Of a DNA stretch of 63,366 bases, positions 24,915 to 32,562 are shown in pieces. The notes below the pieces were generated by a model that was given only the letters and a program-made list of their open reading frames with translations, was not told where the DNA came from and did no database searches. A program made the position numbers and the translations under genes. The DNA lies in the NCBI GenBank assembly GCA_035698665.1, contig DASSBN010000079.1, positions 1 through 63,366 of the forward strand. The letters are read 5' to 3'. Every line of letters begins with the position of its first letter. The stretch's first letter is position 1. Source of the stretch: DATEOR01 sp035698665 (GTDB taxonomy: Bacteria > Actinomycetota > Thermoleophilia > Gaiellales > Gaiellaceae).

Positions 24915-24987
24915 GTACCCGCACTTCATGTGGGTACGCATAGAGGAGCGGGGGCTTTCGTTTGGTCCCGCGAAACGAAGGAGGGGG
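24915..24987 (+). promoter_or_regulatory. Structured leader of the PRC-barrel gene
   Basis: Two stems: GTACCCGCA/TGTGGGTAC (24915-24923 with 24929-24937) and TTCGTTT/AAACGAA (24957-24963 with 24973-24979). The right arm of the second runs into the Shine-Dalgarno AAGGAGG (24978-24984), so folding could hide part of the ribosome-binding site. Possible thermometer-like or other post-transcriptional control; inference only. Confidence 0.45.
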
Positions 24988-24989
24988 AA

Positions 24990-25367
24990 ATGGAACGCAC
25001 GCATACGACTACCGAGCCATGGACGTACCGCGACATGGACACGCTCGGCGTGGACATGACCCGCGGCGTCGATCTCACCGGCTTCGAGATCGAAGCGACC
25101 GACGGGGGGATCGGCAAGATCGACGAGGCGACGTACGACGTCGGCTCGAGCTACGTCGTGGTCGACACCGGCCCGTGGATCTTCGGCAAGAAGGTCCTGC
25201 TCCCGGCCGCCGTCATCCAGCGAGTCGACCTCGACTCGCAGACGGTCATCGTCGACCGGACGAAGGACGAGATCAAGAGCTCGCCGGAGTTCGACGAGGA
25301 CACCTATCGCGAGCAGGGCTACCGCTCGCGGGTGGGCTCGTACTACTACCGCGACACGGACCGGTAG
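24990..25367 (+). CDS. PRC-barrel domain protein
   Basis: Protein of 125 residues with a PRC-barrel in the middle (about 20-90: GFEIEATDGGIGKIDEATYDVGSSYVVVDTGPW...GKKVLLP) flanked by polar tails; the C-terminus is rich in Tyr, Arg and Asp. Stand-alone actinobacterial PRC-barrels are often stress-related and of unknown mechanism. The ATG at 24990 has AAGGAGGGGG upstream. Monocistronic, with a terminator after the OppA-like gene before it and another terminator after it. Confidence 0.85.
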   Translation: MERTHTTTEPWTYRDMDTLGVDMTRGVDLTGFEIEATDGGIGKIDEATYDVGSSYVVVDTGPWIFGKKVLLPAAVIQRVDLDSQTVIVDRTKDEIKSSPEFDEDTYREQGYRSRVGSYYYRDTDR

Positions 25368-25388
25368 CGCGAGTCCGTAGATGAAAGG

Positions 25389-25421
25389 GAACGGCCGCCA
25401 TCCGGCGGCCGTTCTCGTTTC
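25389..25421 (+). terminator. Strong rho-independent terminator
   Basis: Perfect 11-bp stem GAACGGCCGCC/GGCGGCCGTTC (25389-25399 with 25404-25414), ATCC loop, then TCGTTTCT. Ends the PRC-barrel transcript. Confidence 0.85.
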
Positions 25422-25438
25422 TGCTTCAAACTGCCGCC

Positions 25439-26050
25439 ATGGCCATCCACGACATCTCGGTCCCGATCCGGTCGGACATGCCGATCTACGACGGCAACCC
25501 CGGCGTCGAGCTCGAGCGCGCCTCCTCGATCGCGGACGGCGACCCCGCCAACGTGAGCCAGCTGCGCTTCGGCGTCCACACCGGGACGCACGTCGACGCG
25601 CCCCTCCATTTCATCGACGGGGCTCCGGGGGCGGAGGGGATTCCCCTCGACGCCCTTGTCGGGCCCGCGGTGGTCGTCGACGCCACCGGAGTCGACGCCT
25701 TGGGAGAAGCCGAGCTCGAAGGCCTCGGAATCCCGGAGGGCGCCGAGCGCGTGCTCCTCAAGACCAGGAACTCCGAGCTCTGGAACCAGAAGTCGTTCAC
25801 GCGCGACTTCCTGAGGCTCGACGGGAGCGGTGCACGCTTCGTCGTCTCGCGGGGGATCCGCACGATCGGCATCGACTACCTCTCGATCGGAGACCAGGAC
25901 GCCCATCGCGAGCTCCTCGGTGCCGGAGTCGTGCCCGTGGAGGGCCTCGACCTCCGGAGCATCGAGCCCGGCGAGTACACGTTCGTCTGCCTGCCGCTCG
26001 ACGTCGTCGGCTCCGACGGCGGGCCGGCCCGGGCAATCCTGATCGACTAG
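25439..26050 (+). CDS. Cyclase family protein (kynurenine formamidase fold)
   Basis: Enzyme of 203 residues. Metal-binding motif HTGTHVDAPLHF at about residues 43-54 (HxGTHxDxPxH), preceded by ISVPIRSDMPIYDGNPGVEL and followed by GIDYLSIGDQDAH. The family hydrolyses cyclic amides or formyl groups (KynB, isatin hydrolase); the exact substrate is unknown as no tryptophan-degradation genes are adjacent. The 3' end overlaps the convergent DUF6510 gene by 4 bp. Confidence 0.87.
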   Translation: MAIHDISVPIRSDMPIYDGNPGVELERASSIADGDPANVSQLRFGVHTGTHVDAPLHFIDGAPGAEGIPLDALVGPAVVVDATGVDALGEAELEGLGIPEGAERVLLKTRNSELWNQKSFTRDFLRLDGSGARFVVSRGIRTIGIDYLSIGDQDAHRELLGAGVVPVEGLDLRSIEPGEYTFVCLPLDVVGSDGGPARAILID

Positions 26051-26319
26051 AAGCGAACCTCGAGCGAGCGCACGCCCGTCATCTCGAGCCAGTAGCGGCT
26101 GACGCCGTCGTGCGCGACGCGGATGAGCACGGCCTCGCAGGCCGGGCAGCGCACGACGACGCCGGGCGCCTGCGAGTAGACGTTCGTGCCGCCGACGGCG
26201 CCGACCGCGCCGCAGTTCGCGCAGGTCCCGACCGCGGTCGTCACTTCGAAGGCGAAGACCTGCTCCAGGGTCCCGGCCGCCGCGTTCCCGTCCAGCCTCA
26301 GCTCGTTCATCCCTTCCAT
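26047..26319 (-). CDS. DUF6510-like zinc-ribbon protein
   Basis: Protein of 90 residues with a two-knuckle zinc ribbon, CANCG (about 31-35) and CPACE (about 59-63), in a beta-rich context ending YWLEMTGVRSLEVRF. Function unknown. The ATG at 26319 is chosen because AGGAGG lies 7 nt upstream. It begins 1 nt after the FNR gene and travels with the oxidoreductase pair, a pairing I recall from actinobacteria, so it may be an accessory protein of that redox system. Confidence 0.75.
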   Translation of the reverse strand: MEGMNELRLDGNAAAGTLEQVFAFEVTTAVGTCANCGAVGAVGGTNVYSQAPGVVVRCPACEAVLIRVAHDGVSRYWLEMTGVRSLEVRF

Positions 26320-26320
26320 C

Positions 26321-27046
26321 TCAGCCTCCTGTCGGCCCGAATCTCTCTGTCTTGACACGCTCCGGCGGCAAACCGCTCTCGACGAGGGCCGAGGCGACCG
26401 CCTCGACGAAGCCCGTCGGCCCGCACACGAGCGCGAGCGGGTCGTCCTTCGCCGGCCAGCCCACCTCGGCGAGGAGTTCGCGGTCGACCCGCCTCCCGAA
26501 CCCCTCCCAGCCCGGAGGCTGCTCGCGCGTGAGGGTGAAGAACACCTCGAGCCCCTCGCCCCGGGAGGCGAGCTCCACGAGCTCCGCGCGGTAGATGACG
26601 TCCTCGAGCTTCTTCGCGGAGTAGAGGAGCCGCATCGGCGTGCTGCTCGCGGTCGCCGCGCGGTGGCGGATCATCGCCATGAGCGGCACGACGCCCGACC
26701 CTCCGCCGACGAGCAGCACCGGCCCGCCCTCGTCCGCGTCCCAGACGAAGTACCCGCCGATCGGCCCGCGGAGCTCGAGCTTGTCCCCGACGACCAGCAC
26801 GTCGGTGAGATAGGGGGAGACCTCGCCGTCGGCGAGCCGCTCCACGGTCAGCGCGAGCCGGCCTTCCTCGGGCGCCGAGGCGATCGAGTAGCTGCGCTGC
26901 GCCTGGTAGCCGTCCTCCGCGGTGAGGCGGATGTCCACGTGCTGGCCGGCAAGGTGCCCCGGCCAGCCGGGCGCGTCGAGAACGACGGTCTTCACGTGCA
27001 GCGTCTCCTCGACGAGCTCCGCGACTTCGCAGAGCTGCCAGGTCAG
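26321..27046 (-). CDS. FNR-type ferredoxin/flavodoxin reductase (FAD/NAD(P) oxidoreductase)
   Basis: Protein of 241 residues: FAD domain with RSYSIAS (about residue 54) and GPIGGYFVWD, then an NAD(P) domain with VGGGSGVVPLMAMIR and a C-terminal LVCGPTGFVEAVA. It transfers electrons between a nicotinamide and a partner, plausibly the molybdopterin protein encoded directly upstream. The only good start is a CTG at 27046 that overlaps the upstream stop as CTGA; starting at the next in-frame GTG would remove the first beta strand. The reading frame is secure, the start less so. Confidence 0.85.
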   Translation of the reverse strand: MTWQLCEVAELVEETLHVKTVVLDAPGWPGHLAGQHVDIRLTAEDGYQAQRSYSIASAPEEGRLALTVERLADGEVSPYLTDVLVVGDKLELRGPIGGYFVWDADEGGPVLLVGGGSGVVPLMAMIRHRAATASSTPMRLLYSAKKLEDVIYRAELVELASRGEGLEVFFTLTREQPPGWEGFGRRVDRELLAEVGWPAKDDPLALVCGPTGFVEAVASALVESGLPPERVKTERFGPTGG

Positions 27047-27648
27047 TCGCCCCAGTACCGCTGCTCCCGCCACGGATCTCCGTACATGTGGTAACCGAGC
27101 GCCTCCCAGAAGCCCGGCTCGTCGTGGTCGGCGAGGCTGAGCCCGCGCACCCAGTTGGCGCTCTTCCAGAAGTAGAGGTGGGGGACGAGGAGTCGGGCCG
27201 GCCCGCCGTGCTCGGGGTCGAGCGGCTCCCCGTCGAAGCCGAACGCGATCCACGCCTTGCCGTCGCTGACGTCCTCGAGCGGGAGGTTGGTCGTGTAGCC
27301 GCCGTCGCAGAACGCGGTCACGTAGGCCGCCTCGGTCTCGACCTCCGCGAGCAAGGTGTCGACGGAGACGCCCTCCCAGACGGTGTCGACCTTCGACCAC
27401 TTCGTGACGCAGTGGATGTCCTTCGTGACCGTCTCGCTCGGGAGCGCGCGGAACTCCTCCCAGGTCCACGACCTCGGCTCGGCCACCTCGCCGGTGACAG
27501 TGAACGTCCATTCCTCCAGTGGCGTGTGCGGAGTCGGGCCCGCCGAGAGCACGGGGAAGTCCTCGACGAGGTACTGGCCCGGGGGGACGCGGCCGGAGTC
27601 GCCTTCCTCCCGCCGGCGGCCCTGGAACCCGCGCGACACGAAGCTCAC
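27043..27648 (-). CDS. Molybdopterin-dependent oxidoreductase, sulfite oxidase/MsrP-like
   Basis: Protein of 201 residues holding an oxidoreductase molybdopterin-binding domain. The molybdenum-ligand Cys is in DIHCVTKWSKVDTVWEGV (about residues 79-96); GGYTTNLPLEDV, GGPARLLVPHLYFWKSANWV and FWEALGYHMYGDPW match the family. It has no signal peptide or TM segment, so unlike MsrP (YedY) it seems cytoplasmic, and it lacks the dimer domain of sulfite oxidases. Coupled to the FNR gene. A GATAAT box lies 6 nt before the GTG. Substrate unknown. Confidence 0.87.
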   Translation of the reverse strand: MSFVSRGFQGRRREEGDSGRVPPGQYLVEDFPVLSAGPTPHTPLEEWTFTVTGEVAEPRSWTWEEFRALPSETVTKDIHCVTKWSKVDTVWEGVSVDTLLAEVETEAAYVTAFCDGGYTTNLPLEDVSDGKAWIAFGFDGEPLDPEHGGPARLLVPHLYFWKSANWVRGLSLADHDEPGFWEALGYHMYGDPWREQRYWGD

Positions 27649-27665
27649 GCGGGCATTATCACTGT

Positions 27666-29297
27666 GTGGGCCTGCTCATCGGCGTCGCGTTTGTCGCGGG
27701 CATCGTCACGGCGATCTCGCCCTGCGTCCTGCCGGTGCTGCCCATCGTCTTCGCCGGTGGCGCGACGGGGGACAGGAGGCGACCGTACGCCGTCGTCGCG
27801 GGGCTCGTGTGGAGCTTCACGCTCTTCACCCTGGTCGCAACGGCGCTCCTTTCAGCTCTCGGGCTTCCGGACGACCTCCTGCGCAACATCGCCATCGGCG
27901 TCGTCATGCTCGTCGGCCTCTCGCTTCTCTGGCCGCGGCTCGGCGCGCTCGTCGAGCGCCCGTTCCAGGCGCTCGGGCGGCGGAACCCGGGCGGGATGGG
28001 CGGCGGATTCCTCCTCGGCGTCAGCCTCGGCCTGCTCTTCACGCCGTGCGCCGGGCCCGTCATCGCCGCGGTCGCCGTGCTCGCCGCGACCGAGCGCTTC
28101 TCGGTTCAGGGCGTGCTCGTCACGCTCGCCTACGCGCTCGGCGCCGGGCTCGTCCTGCTGCTCATCGCCATCGGCGCCCAGCGCGGGATGAGCCTGCAGG
28201 CGTTCCGCGCGCGGGCGCCGCTCATCCGCCGGGCCCTCGGCGGCCTCGTCGTCGGCGTCGCGATCCTCATGGCCTTCGGCCTCGACGTGAAGCTCGCGGC
28301 TCACGTACCCGGGTACACGAAGGCGCTGCAGGGGCTCGAGGAGAGCGCGGCCGCGCAGGACCGCCTCGACGACCTGCTCGCCGGCGAGAGCCATTTCGGG
28401 GCCGAGAGGCTGCAGGACTACGGCCAGGCGCCCGACTTCCAGAAGGTGACGCAGTGGCTGAACTCCCGTCCGCTCACCCTCGCCTCGCTCCGCGGGAAGG
28501 TCGTCCTCGTCGACTTCTGGACGTATTCCTGCGTCAACTGCATCCGGACGCTGCCGTACGTGAAGCGCTGGTACGAGACGTACGAGGACGCGGGCCTCGT
28601 CGTCGTCGGCGTCCACACGCCCGAGTTCGCCTTCGAGCACGTGCCCGGGAACGTCGAGAGCGCGGTGCGCTCGTTCGGAATCGATTACCCGGTTGCGCTC
28701 GACAACGACTACGGCACGTGGAGCGCGTGGGGAAACCGCTACTGGCCCGCCGAGTACTACATCGACCGCCAGGGCCACGTCCGCTACGCGCACTTCGGGG
28801 AGGGTGACTACGCCGAGACCGAGAAGGTCATCCGCACGCTCCTCGCGGAGAAGGACCTGCCCAAGGCCGTGTCCGGCTCGATCTCCGACCAGACGCCGCA
28901 GGGCGTGCTCACGCCCGAGACGTACCTCGGCACCGACCGGCTCTCGAGCCTCGTCGGCTCGCCGGTCGTCGCCGGACGCGAGGCGGACTACACGATCCCG
29001 AGGGAAGTCCCCCGAAACGACGTCGCCTACGGAGGCCGGTGGACGGTCGGCCGCGAGCGGATCGTGGCAGGGGAAGGAGCGCGCCTCCGCCTCTCCTACC
29101 ACGCGCGCAACGTCTACCTCGTGCTCGGAGGAAAGGGCAACGTCCAGGTCCTCGTGGACGGCAAGCCCGTCAAGACGGTCGCGGTTACGGGCGACCGTCT
29201 CTACACGCTCGTGACGGGATCCGGGGCCGCGGACGACCACACCCTCGACCTCTCGTTCTCCCCCGGGGTCGAGGCGTACGCGTTCACCTTCGGCTAG
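27666..29297 (+). CDS. Fused CcdA/DsbD membrane domain and TlpA-like thioredoxin protein (DipZ type)
   Basis: Protein of 543 residues. Residues about 1-215 form six helices of the CcdA/DsbD electron-transport module with redox cysteines in AISPCVLPVLP and FTPCAGPVIAA. A redoxin domain follows with YSCVNCIRTLP (about 284-294, C-V-N-C), and the C-terminus (about 405-543) is a jelly-roll-like domain as in Mycobacterium DipZ. It should pass reductant across the membrane to exported thiols, including apocytochrome c. Ccm genes lie 3.5 kb downstream. GTG start at 27666, 17 bp from the divergent molybdopterin gene. Confidence 0.88.
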   Translation: MGLLIGVAFVAGIVTAISPCVLPVLPIVFAGGATGDRRRPYAVVAGLVWSFTLFTLVATALLSALGLPDDLLRNIAIGVVMLVGLSLLWPRLGALVERPFQALGRRNPGGMGGGFLLGVSLGLLFTPCAGPVIAAVAVLAATERFSVQGVLVTLAYALGAGLVLLLIAIGAQRGMSLQAFRARAPLIRRALGGLVVGVAILMAFGLDVKLAAHVPGYTKALQGLEESAAAQDRLDDLLAGESHFGAERLQDYGQAPDFQKVTQWLNSRPLTLASLRGKVVLVDFWTYSCVNCIRTLPYVKRWYETYEDAGLVVVGVHTPEFAFEHVPGNVESAVRSFGIDYPVALDNDYGTWSAWGNRYWPAEYYIDRQGHVRYAHFGEGDYAETEKVIRTLLAEKDLPKAVSGSISDQTPQGVLTPETYLGTDRLSSLVGSPVVAGREADYTIPREVPRNDVAYGGRWTVGRERIVAGEGARLRLSYHARNVYLVLGGKGNVQVLVDGKPVKTVAVTGDRLYTLVTGSGAADDHTLDLSFSPGVEAYAFTFG

Positions 29298-29359
29298 CTA
29301 CCCCGTTCGGGGGAAGCTCCGCCGCCTGTTCGCGCCGAAGCTCACTAAAGGCACGCGAG

Positions 29360-29968
29360 ATGGTGATGTTGAGGATCCTCCTCTACGTCGCCGCCGTGGT
29401 GGCGCTCTTCGCGGGCGCGATCTTCTACGGCGGCAATGCGATCGGCGCGTGGGATCCGCTTCCGCCCGCGCCGGAGCCGCCGCCTGCCGTGAAGCTCGAC
29501 CACCACAAGGCGAAGGACAAGGGAAAGCCCGCGGCCAACAAGCCCTCCGCTCTTCGACCGCCCAAGAAGTCGGCGGCGCAGAAGGTCTTCGTGAAGAAGA
29601 CGAACGCCGTCTGCCGCGTCTCCCGATCCCAGGTGCAGGCGGTTCTCGCGCAGGGCAACACCTCGACGCACGCCGGCCTGGTCGAGCTCTTCCAGAACCT
29701 GAAGACGGTCAACGCCGAGCTCAACGACCGCTTCCTCGCCATTCCCGTACCGGCGGGCTACAAGGACGAGGTCGCGGAGCTGCGAGAGCTCTTCGCCAAG
29801 GAGGAGCTCTACTTCGAGTCGATGGGGCGGGCGCTCGAGAGTCGCGACATGAAGCGCTTCTACGCCATGGACGATCGCCTGACCGACATCGCGCTCGACG
29901 AGACGGACATCCTCGTGAGCTTCGGCGCGTACGCCTGCGACATCAGCCTCACGTCGGCGTTCAGCTAG
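29360..29968 (+). CDS. Membrane-anchored extracytoplasmic protein, unknown function
   Basis: Protein of 202 residues: an N-terminal hydrophobic anchor (about 3-24), a Pro/Lys-rich linker (about 32-68), and a helical domain (about 70-200) with two cysteines (NAVCRVSR and GAYACDIS) that could form a disulfide. The helices FQNLKTVNAELNDRFLAIPVPAGY and EELYFESMGRALESRDMKRF recall small actinobacterial hypothetical exported proteins. Not assigned. ATG at 29360; another ATG lies two codons on. Confidence 0.7.
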   Translation: MVMLRILLYVAAVVALFAGAIFYGGNAIGAWDPLPPAPEPPPAVKLDHHKAKDKGKPAANKPSALRPPKKSAAQKVFVKKTNAVCRVSRSQVQAVLAQGNTSTHAGLVELFQNLKTVNAELNDRFLAIPVPAGYKDEVAELRELFAKEELYFESMGRALESRDMKRFYAMDDRLTDIALDETDILVSFGAYACDISLTSAFS

Positions 29969-30015
29969 TCCAGCCGGTCCGTTTTTCGATTCCAGCGCCC
30001 GGGAATGAAGGCGCC

Positions 30016-30183
30016 ATGCGCATTTCTGCGGTGGGCGTCATCTATCTCGTCGTGGGCGCGATCGTCGCGGCCACGCACGACTACTTCGAACACATCGACA
30101 CGCTGAAGCAGTTTCTCTCGGCGGTCCTCGCGGTCGTCCTCTGGCCGCTGATCCTCATCGGGATCGACCTGCACGTCCACTAG
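30016..30183 (+). CDS. Small two-helix membrane protein
   Basis: Protein of 55 residues with two hydrophobic helices (about 4-20 and 33-50) separated by HDYFEHIDTLKQF. It resembles tiny actinobacterial hypothetical membrane proteins. No function is suggested. Good coding quality and a GAATGAAGG region before the ATG; lies between the exported protein and bolA. Confidence 0.6.
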   Translation: MRISAVGVIYLVVGAIVAATHDYFEHIDTLKQFLSAVLAVVLWPLILIGIDLHVH

Positions 30184-30213
30184 CTCCCGGGCGCCTTCCG
30201 GTATCTTCGAGCC

Positions 30214-30444
30214 GTGAGCGAGCGGCTCCAGTCACTGCTCGAAGGCGCGTTCCCGGACGCCAAGGGCGTGGACGTCGTCGACCGCACCGGCGGCGGCGAC
30301 CACTTCCACGTCACGGTCGTCAGCCCGCGCTTCGACGGCCTCTCGCTCGTCGAACAGCACCGGCTCGTCTACGACGCGCTCTCCGAGCCGCTCGCCGACG
30401 GCACCATCCACGAGCTTCGCATCACGACACGAGGAGACGCATGA
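30214..30444 (+). CDS. bolA: BolA/IbaG family protein
   Basis: Protein of 76 residues with the class II KH-like BolA fold: GDHFHVTVVSPRFDGLSLVEQHRLVYDAL contains the conserved His and FxG-hQRHr-type region. BolA proteins bind a [2Fe-2S] cluster together with monothiol glutaredoxins. The next gene is such a glutaredoxin and overlaps this stop codon (ATGA), strong support for a BolA-Grx complex in iron or cluster homeostasis. TATCTT 6 nt before the GTG suggests a nearly leaderless mRNA. Confidence 0.88.
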   Translation: MSERLQSLLEGAFPDAKGVDVVDRTGGGDHFHVTVVSPRFDGLSLVEQHRLVYDALSEPLADGTIHELRITTRGDA

Positions 30445-30833
30445 CCGACCTGAGCGACAAGATCCAAGAGACCATCGACACCGAGCCGGTGGTCGCCTTC
30501 ATCAAGGGCACCCACGAGCAGTGCATGTGCGGGAACTCCGAGCGCGCACTGCAGGCGCTGCGCTCCGTCGGCGCGTCGTTCACCGCCGTCGACGTCCTTC
30601 CCGATCCGGCCATCCGCCAGGAGCTCTCTGCGCTCTCCAGCTGGCCGACGATCCCGCAGGTCTTCGTCGGCGGCGAGCTCGTCGGCGGCGCCGACATCGT
30701 CCAGGAGCTCGCTATGACGGGCGAGCTCGAGGCGAAGCTCGACGAGAAGCTCGGCGACTCGTGGCGAAACGGCGGGGAGGAGCGGACGGTCGTCGTGACC
30801 GACCGCCAGGATCCCTTCCGCCTCGTCGGCTAG
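30441..30833 (+). CDS. Monothiol glutaredoxin (Grx4/GrxD-like) with CGNS active site
   Basis: Protein of 130 residues. The domain shows VVAFIKGTHEQCMCGNSERAL (about 18-38), WPTIPQVFVGGELVGGADIVQEL and a C-terminal extension (about 105-130). Grx4 proteins normally carry CGFS; here the motif is CGNS, with an extra upstream cysteine (CMCGNS). Lys of KGT and the TIPQVF and GG-D glutathione contacts are present. Expected role with BolA: storing or passing [2Fe-2S] clusters. Overlaps bolA by 4 nt. Whether CGNS still binds a cluster is uncertain. Confidence 0.85.
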   Translation: MTDLSDKIQETIDTEPVVAFIKGTHEQCMCGNSERALQALRSVGASFTAVDVLPDPAIRQELSALSSWPTIPQVFVGGELVGGADIVQELAMTGELEAKLDEKLGDSWRNGGEERTVVVTDRQDPFRLVG

Positions 30834-30839
30834 CCCTGG

Positions 30840-31085
30840 CTAGCCCCGCGCCGACCAGACGATCGCGGCGAGGATGACGCTCAGCCCGGAGACGACGATC
30901 CCGATGATCCACGCCTCGACGTCCTGAGAGCCGAGGATCGCGGCGAGGCCGGTGCCGATCCCGATGATGCCGCCGGTCGCGACGAAGCGGCTGAAGGACG
31001 ACTGGAACATCGTCATCCGGTCGCGGAAGCCGACGCGCGTCTCCTCGTCCGGCCTGCCCGTGCCGTTGCCCTCGTCGAGCGTCAC
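30840..31085 (-). CDS. Small two-helix membrane protein
   Basis: Protein of 81 residues: a polar N-terminus (about 1-33, rich in Asp, Glu, Arg) and two hydrophobic helices (about 36-51 and 58-77). Function unknown. The GTG at 31085 is preceded by TAGGAT at exactly 7 nt, so the mRNA is predicted to be leaderless. The 18 bp from start codon to -10 box are identical to those at the gene starting at 44686. Confidence 0.68.
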   Translation of the reverse strand: MTLDEGNGTGRPDEETRVGFRDRMTMFQSSFSRFVATGGIIGIGTGLAAILGSQDVEAWIIGIVVSGLSVILAAIVWSARG

Positions 31086-31092
31086 GCGCGGG

Positions 31093-31098
31093 ATCCTA
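31093..31098 (-). promoter_or_regulatory. -10 box TAGGAT, leaderless promoter
   Basis: TAGGAT-CCCGCGC-GTG on the minus strand, exact N7 spacing; the identical string precedes the gene at 44686. Confidence 0.6.
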
Positions 31099-31106
31099 AC
31101 CCCGCC

Positions 31107-31688
31107 CTAGAAGGACGGCTTCACCGTCATGTCGACGACGATGAGAAGCAGGAGCGCGATGTCGAGCCTCGCCGCGAGGAGGAGCGGCGTGACGACGGCT
31201 TGCACCTCCGGGTCGCGCGCGTCGTGATCCTCGAGGAGCCGTGTGAGCTTCTTGATCTGCGGCGTCAGGAAGCCGACGCCGATTGCGGTCGAGATTCCCC
31301 AGGCGATCAGGCCGAAGACGAGCCAGAACCGACCCCAGTCGAGGTCGCCGTTGATCGTCATGGCGATCCCCATGCCGAGGACCACGAACGACGCGGGAAC
31401 GAAGATCCTGGTGGCGCCCCATTCGGCCTGCTTGGCCACTTCGATCAGCCGCCTGGGGTCGTCGGCGCGCTCCGTCGCGATCGCCATGAAGGTGAGGAAC
31501 GCGCCGCCGCCGATCCAGAGCACTGCCGCGAGGACGTGGACCGCCTTGAACGCGAGGTACCACGAGTCGGTCTCGAGGAGGAAGACGAGCGTCCCGGCGA
31601 GGAGCAACCCTGCTGCGAGAAGCGTGATCGTCTTCGAGGCGCGCCGGTTTTGCTCTGACAGCGCGCCGACCTGGGGCTCGGTCGTCAC
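31107..31688 (-). CDS. DUF2269 family integral membrane protein
   Basis: Protein of 193 residues with four helices: SWYLAFKAVHVLAAVLWIGGGAFLT contains the KxxHxxxxxxWxGG pattern of DUF2269 and related haem-b or copper-linked CopD-like membrane proteins, and the last helix ends LLLLIVVDMTVKPSF, also typical. Role unknown. TAGGGT lies 6 nt before the GTG, suggesting a leaderless or nearly leaderless transcript. Precedes the small membrane gene on the same strand. Confidence 0.82.
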   Translation of the reverse strand: MTTEPQVGALSEQNRRASKTITLLAAGLLLAGTLVFLLETDSWYLAFKAVHVLAAVLWIGGGAFLTFMAIATERADDPRRLIEVAKQAEWGATRIFVPASFVVLGMGIAMTINGDLDWGRFWLVFGLIAWGISTAIGVGFLTPQIKKLTRLLEDHDARDPEVQAVVTPLLLAARLDIALLLLIVVDMTVKPSF

Positions 31689-31697
31689 CGGAAGACC

Positions 31698-32531
31698 CTA
31701 ACGCCGTTTGCGTGTCGGAGCCAAGATCGCCTTCACCGCCTGGTGCGACTCCTCGTTCGGCGACTCGGAGATGATCGTCGCGGGCCGCTTGAAGCGCCGG
31801 AGCGCGGTGCGCAGCGGCTCGGCGCGCAGGGTGCCCTCGCCGTAGGGCAGGTGCTTCGTCTCGTTCCGGTTCGCGAAGGCGATGTCGGAGAAGTGGACGT
31901 GGAAGGGGGCCTTCGGCTCCATGACCTCGTCGGCCGCCTCGAGCACGCCGGCGAAGGCGTCCACGTTCGTGAAGCCTCCGTCGGTGACCGCGTGCAGGTG
32001 CGCGAAGTCGAGAACGGGGCGCACCCAGTCGAAGCGCGCGGCGAGCCAGAAGACGTCCTCCGGCGTCCCAAGCTCGCGGACCCGGCCCATGATCTCCACG
32101 CCGAAGGCCACGGTGCGGCCCTTCGGCTCGAGCCGCTCCCGCAGCGCGGCGAGATCCCCGGCGACCGACTCGAGGGCCGCCTCGCGCTCGCGGCCGAGCA
32201 GGTAGCCCGGGTGCACGACGAGGAGCTCCGCGCCGACCGCGGTGGCGACCCCCGCCGAGTGGTCGATCATCCCGATGGCGCGCTTGCGCTTGCCCTCGTC
32301 GCGCGGCAGGTGCCCGAGGATCGCGGCGATGGGAGCGTGGATCGAGAGCGCGATCTTGTTCTTCTTCGCGAGCTCGCCGAAGCGGCCGGCCCATTCCCAC
32401 TCGGGCTTCATCCAGAAGCCGCCCTCGAAGTCGATCTCGCAGGCCGAATAGCCGCGCTCGAGGAGAAGGTCGACGGCGGCCTCCGGGCTTTCCCGGCTGG
32501 GCACGCGCGCTGGGCCGAAGCGGGTTTTCAT
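31698..32531 (-). CDS. Endonuclease IV/xylose isomerase-like TIM-barrel protein
   Basis: Protein of 277 residues related to AP endonuclease IV (Nfo): ALSIHAPIAAILGHL, ELLVVHPGYLLGR, VAFGVEIMGR, VLDFAHLHAVTDG, FHVHFSDIAF and a final ISESP supply the His/Glu/Asp residues of the trinuclear zinc site. Either a DNA-repair nuclease or a sugar isomerase-like enzyme; the HPGYLLG and HFSDIAFANRNETKH motifs favour the nuclease IV side. The ATG at 32531 is chosen from family length; a longer start at 32564 would overlap the divergent gene's start. Confidence 0.82.
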   Translation of the reverse strand: MKTRFGPARVPSRESPEAAVDLLLERGYSACEIDFEGGFWMKPEWEWAGRFGELAKKNKIALSIHAPIAAILGHLPRDEGKRKRAIGMIDHSAGVATAVGAELLVVHPGYLLGREREAALESVAGDLAALRERLEPKGRTVAFGVEIMGRVRELGTPEDVFWLAARFDWVRPVLDFAHLHAVTDGGFTNVDAFAGVLEAADEVMEPKAPFHVHFSDIAFANRNETKHLPYGEGTLRAEPLRTALRRFKRPATIISESPNEESHQAVKAILAPTRKRR

Positions 32532-32549
32532 GCCGTCCGACGGCAAGAG

Positions 32550-32555
32550 TACGGT
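32550..32555 (+). promoter_or_regulatory. -10 box TACGGT, overlapping divergent -10 TACTCT
   Basis: TACGGT-CTTCGAC-ATG (32563): exact leaderless spacing. On the other strand TACTCT (32551-32546) overlaps it and lies 14 nt before the endonuclease IV-like start, so the two promoters share bases and must compete. Confidence 0.5.
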
Positions 32556-32562
32556 CTTCGAC

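Noticed and set aside
28301..28320. Palindrome GTACCCGGGTAC inside the DsbD/TlpA gene, resembling the island operator
   Set aside because: It differs in four positions from TCACCCGGGTGA and lies in coding sequence; likely chance in GC-rich DNA.
30840..31098. Attachment site or mobile boundary from the identical 18-mer shared with 44683-44700
   Set aside because: The shared string ends exactly at a start codon and a -10 box in both places, so a promoter explanation is simpler.
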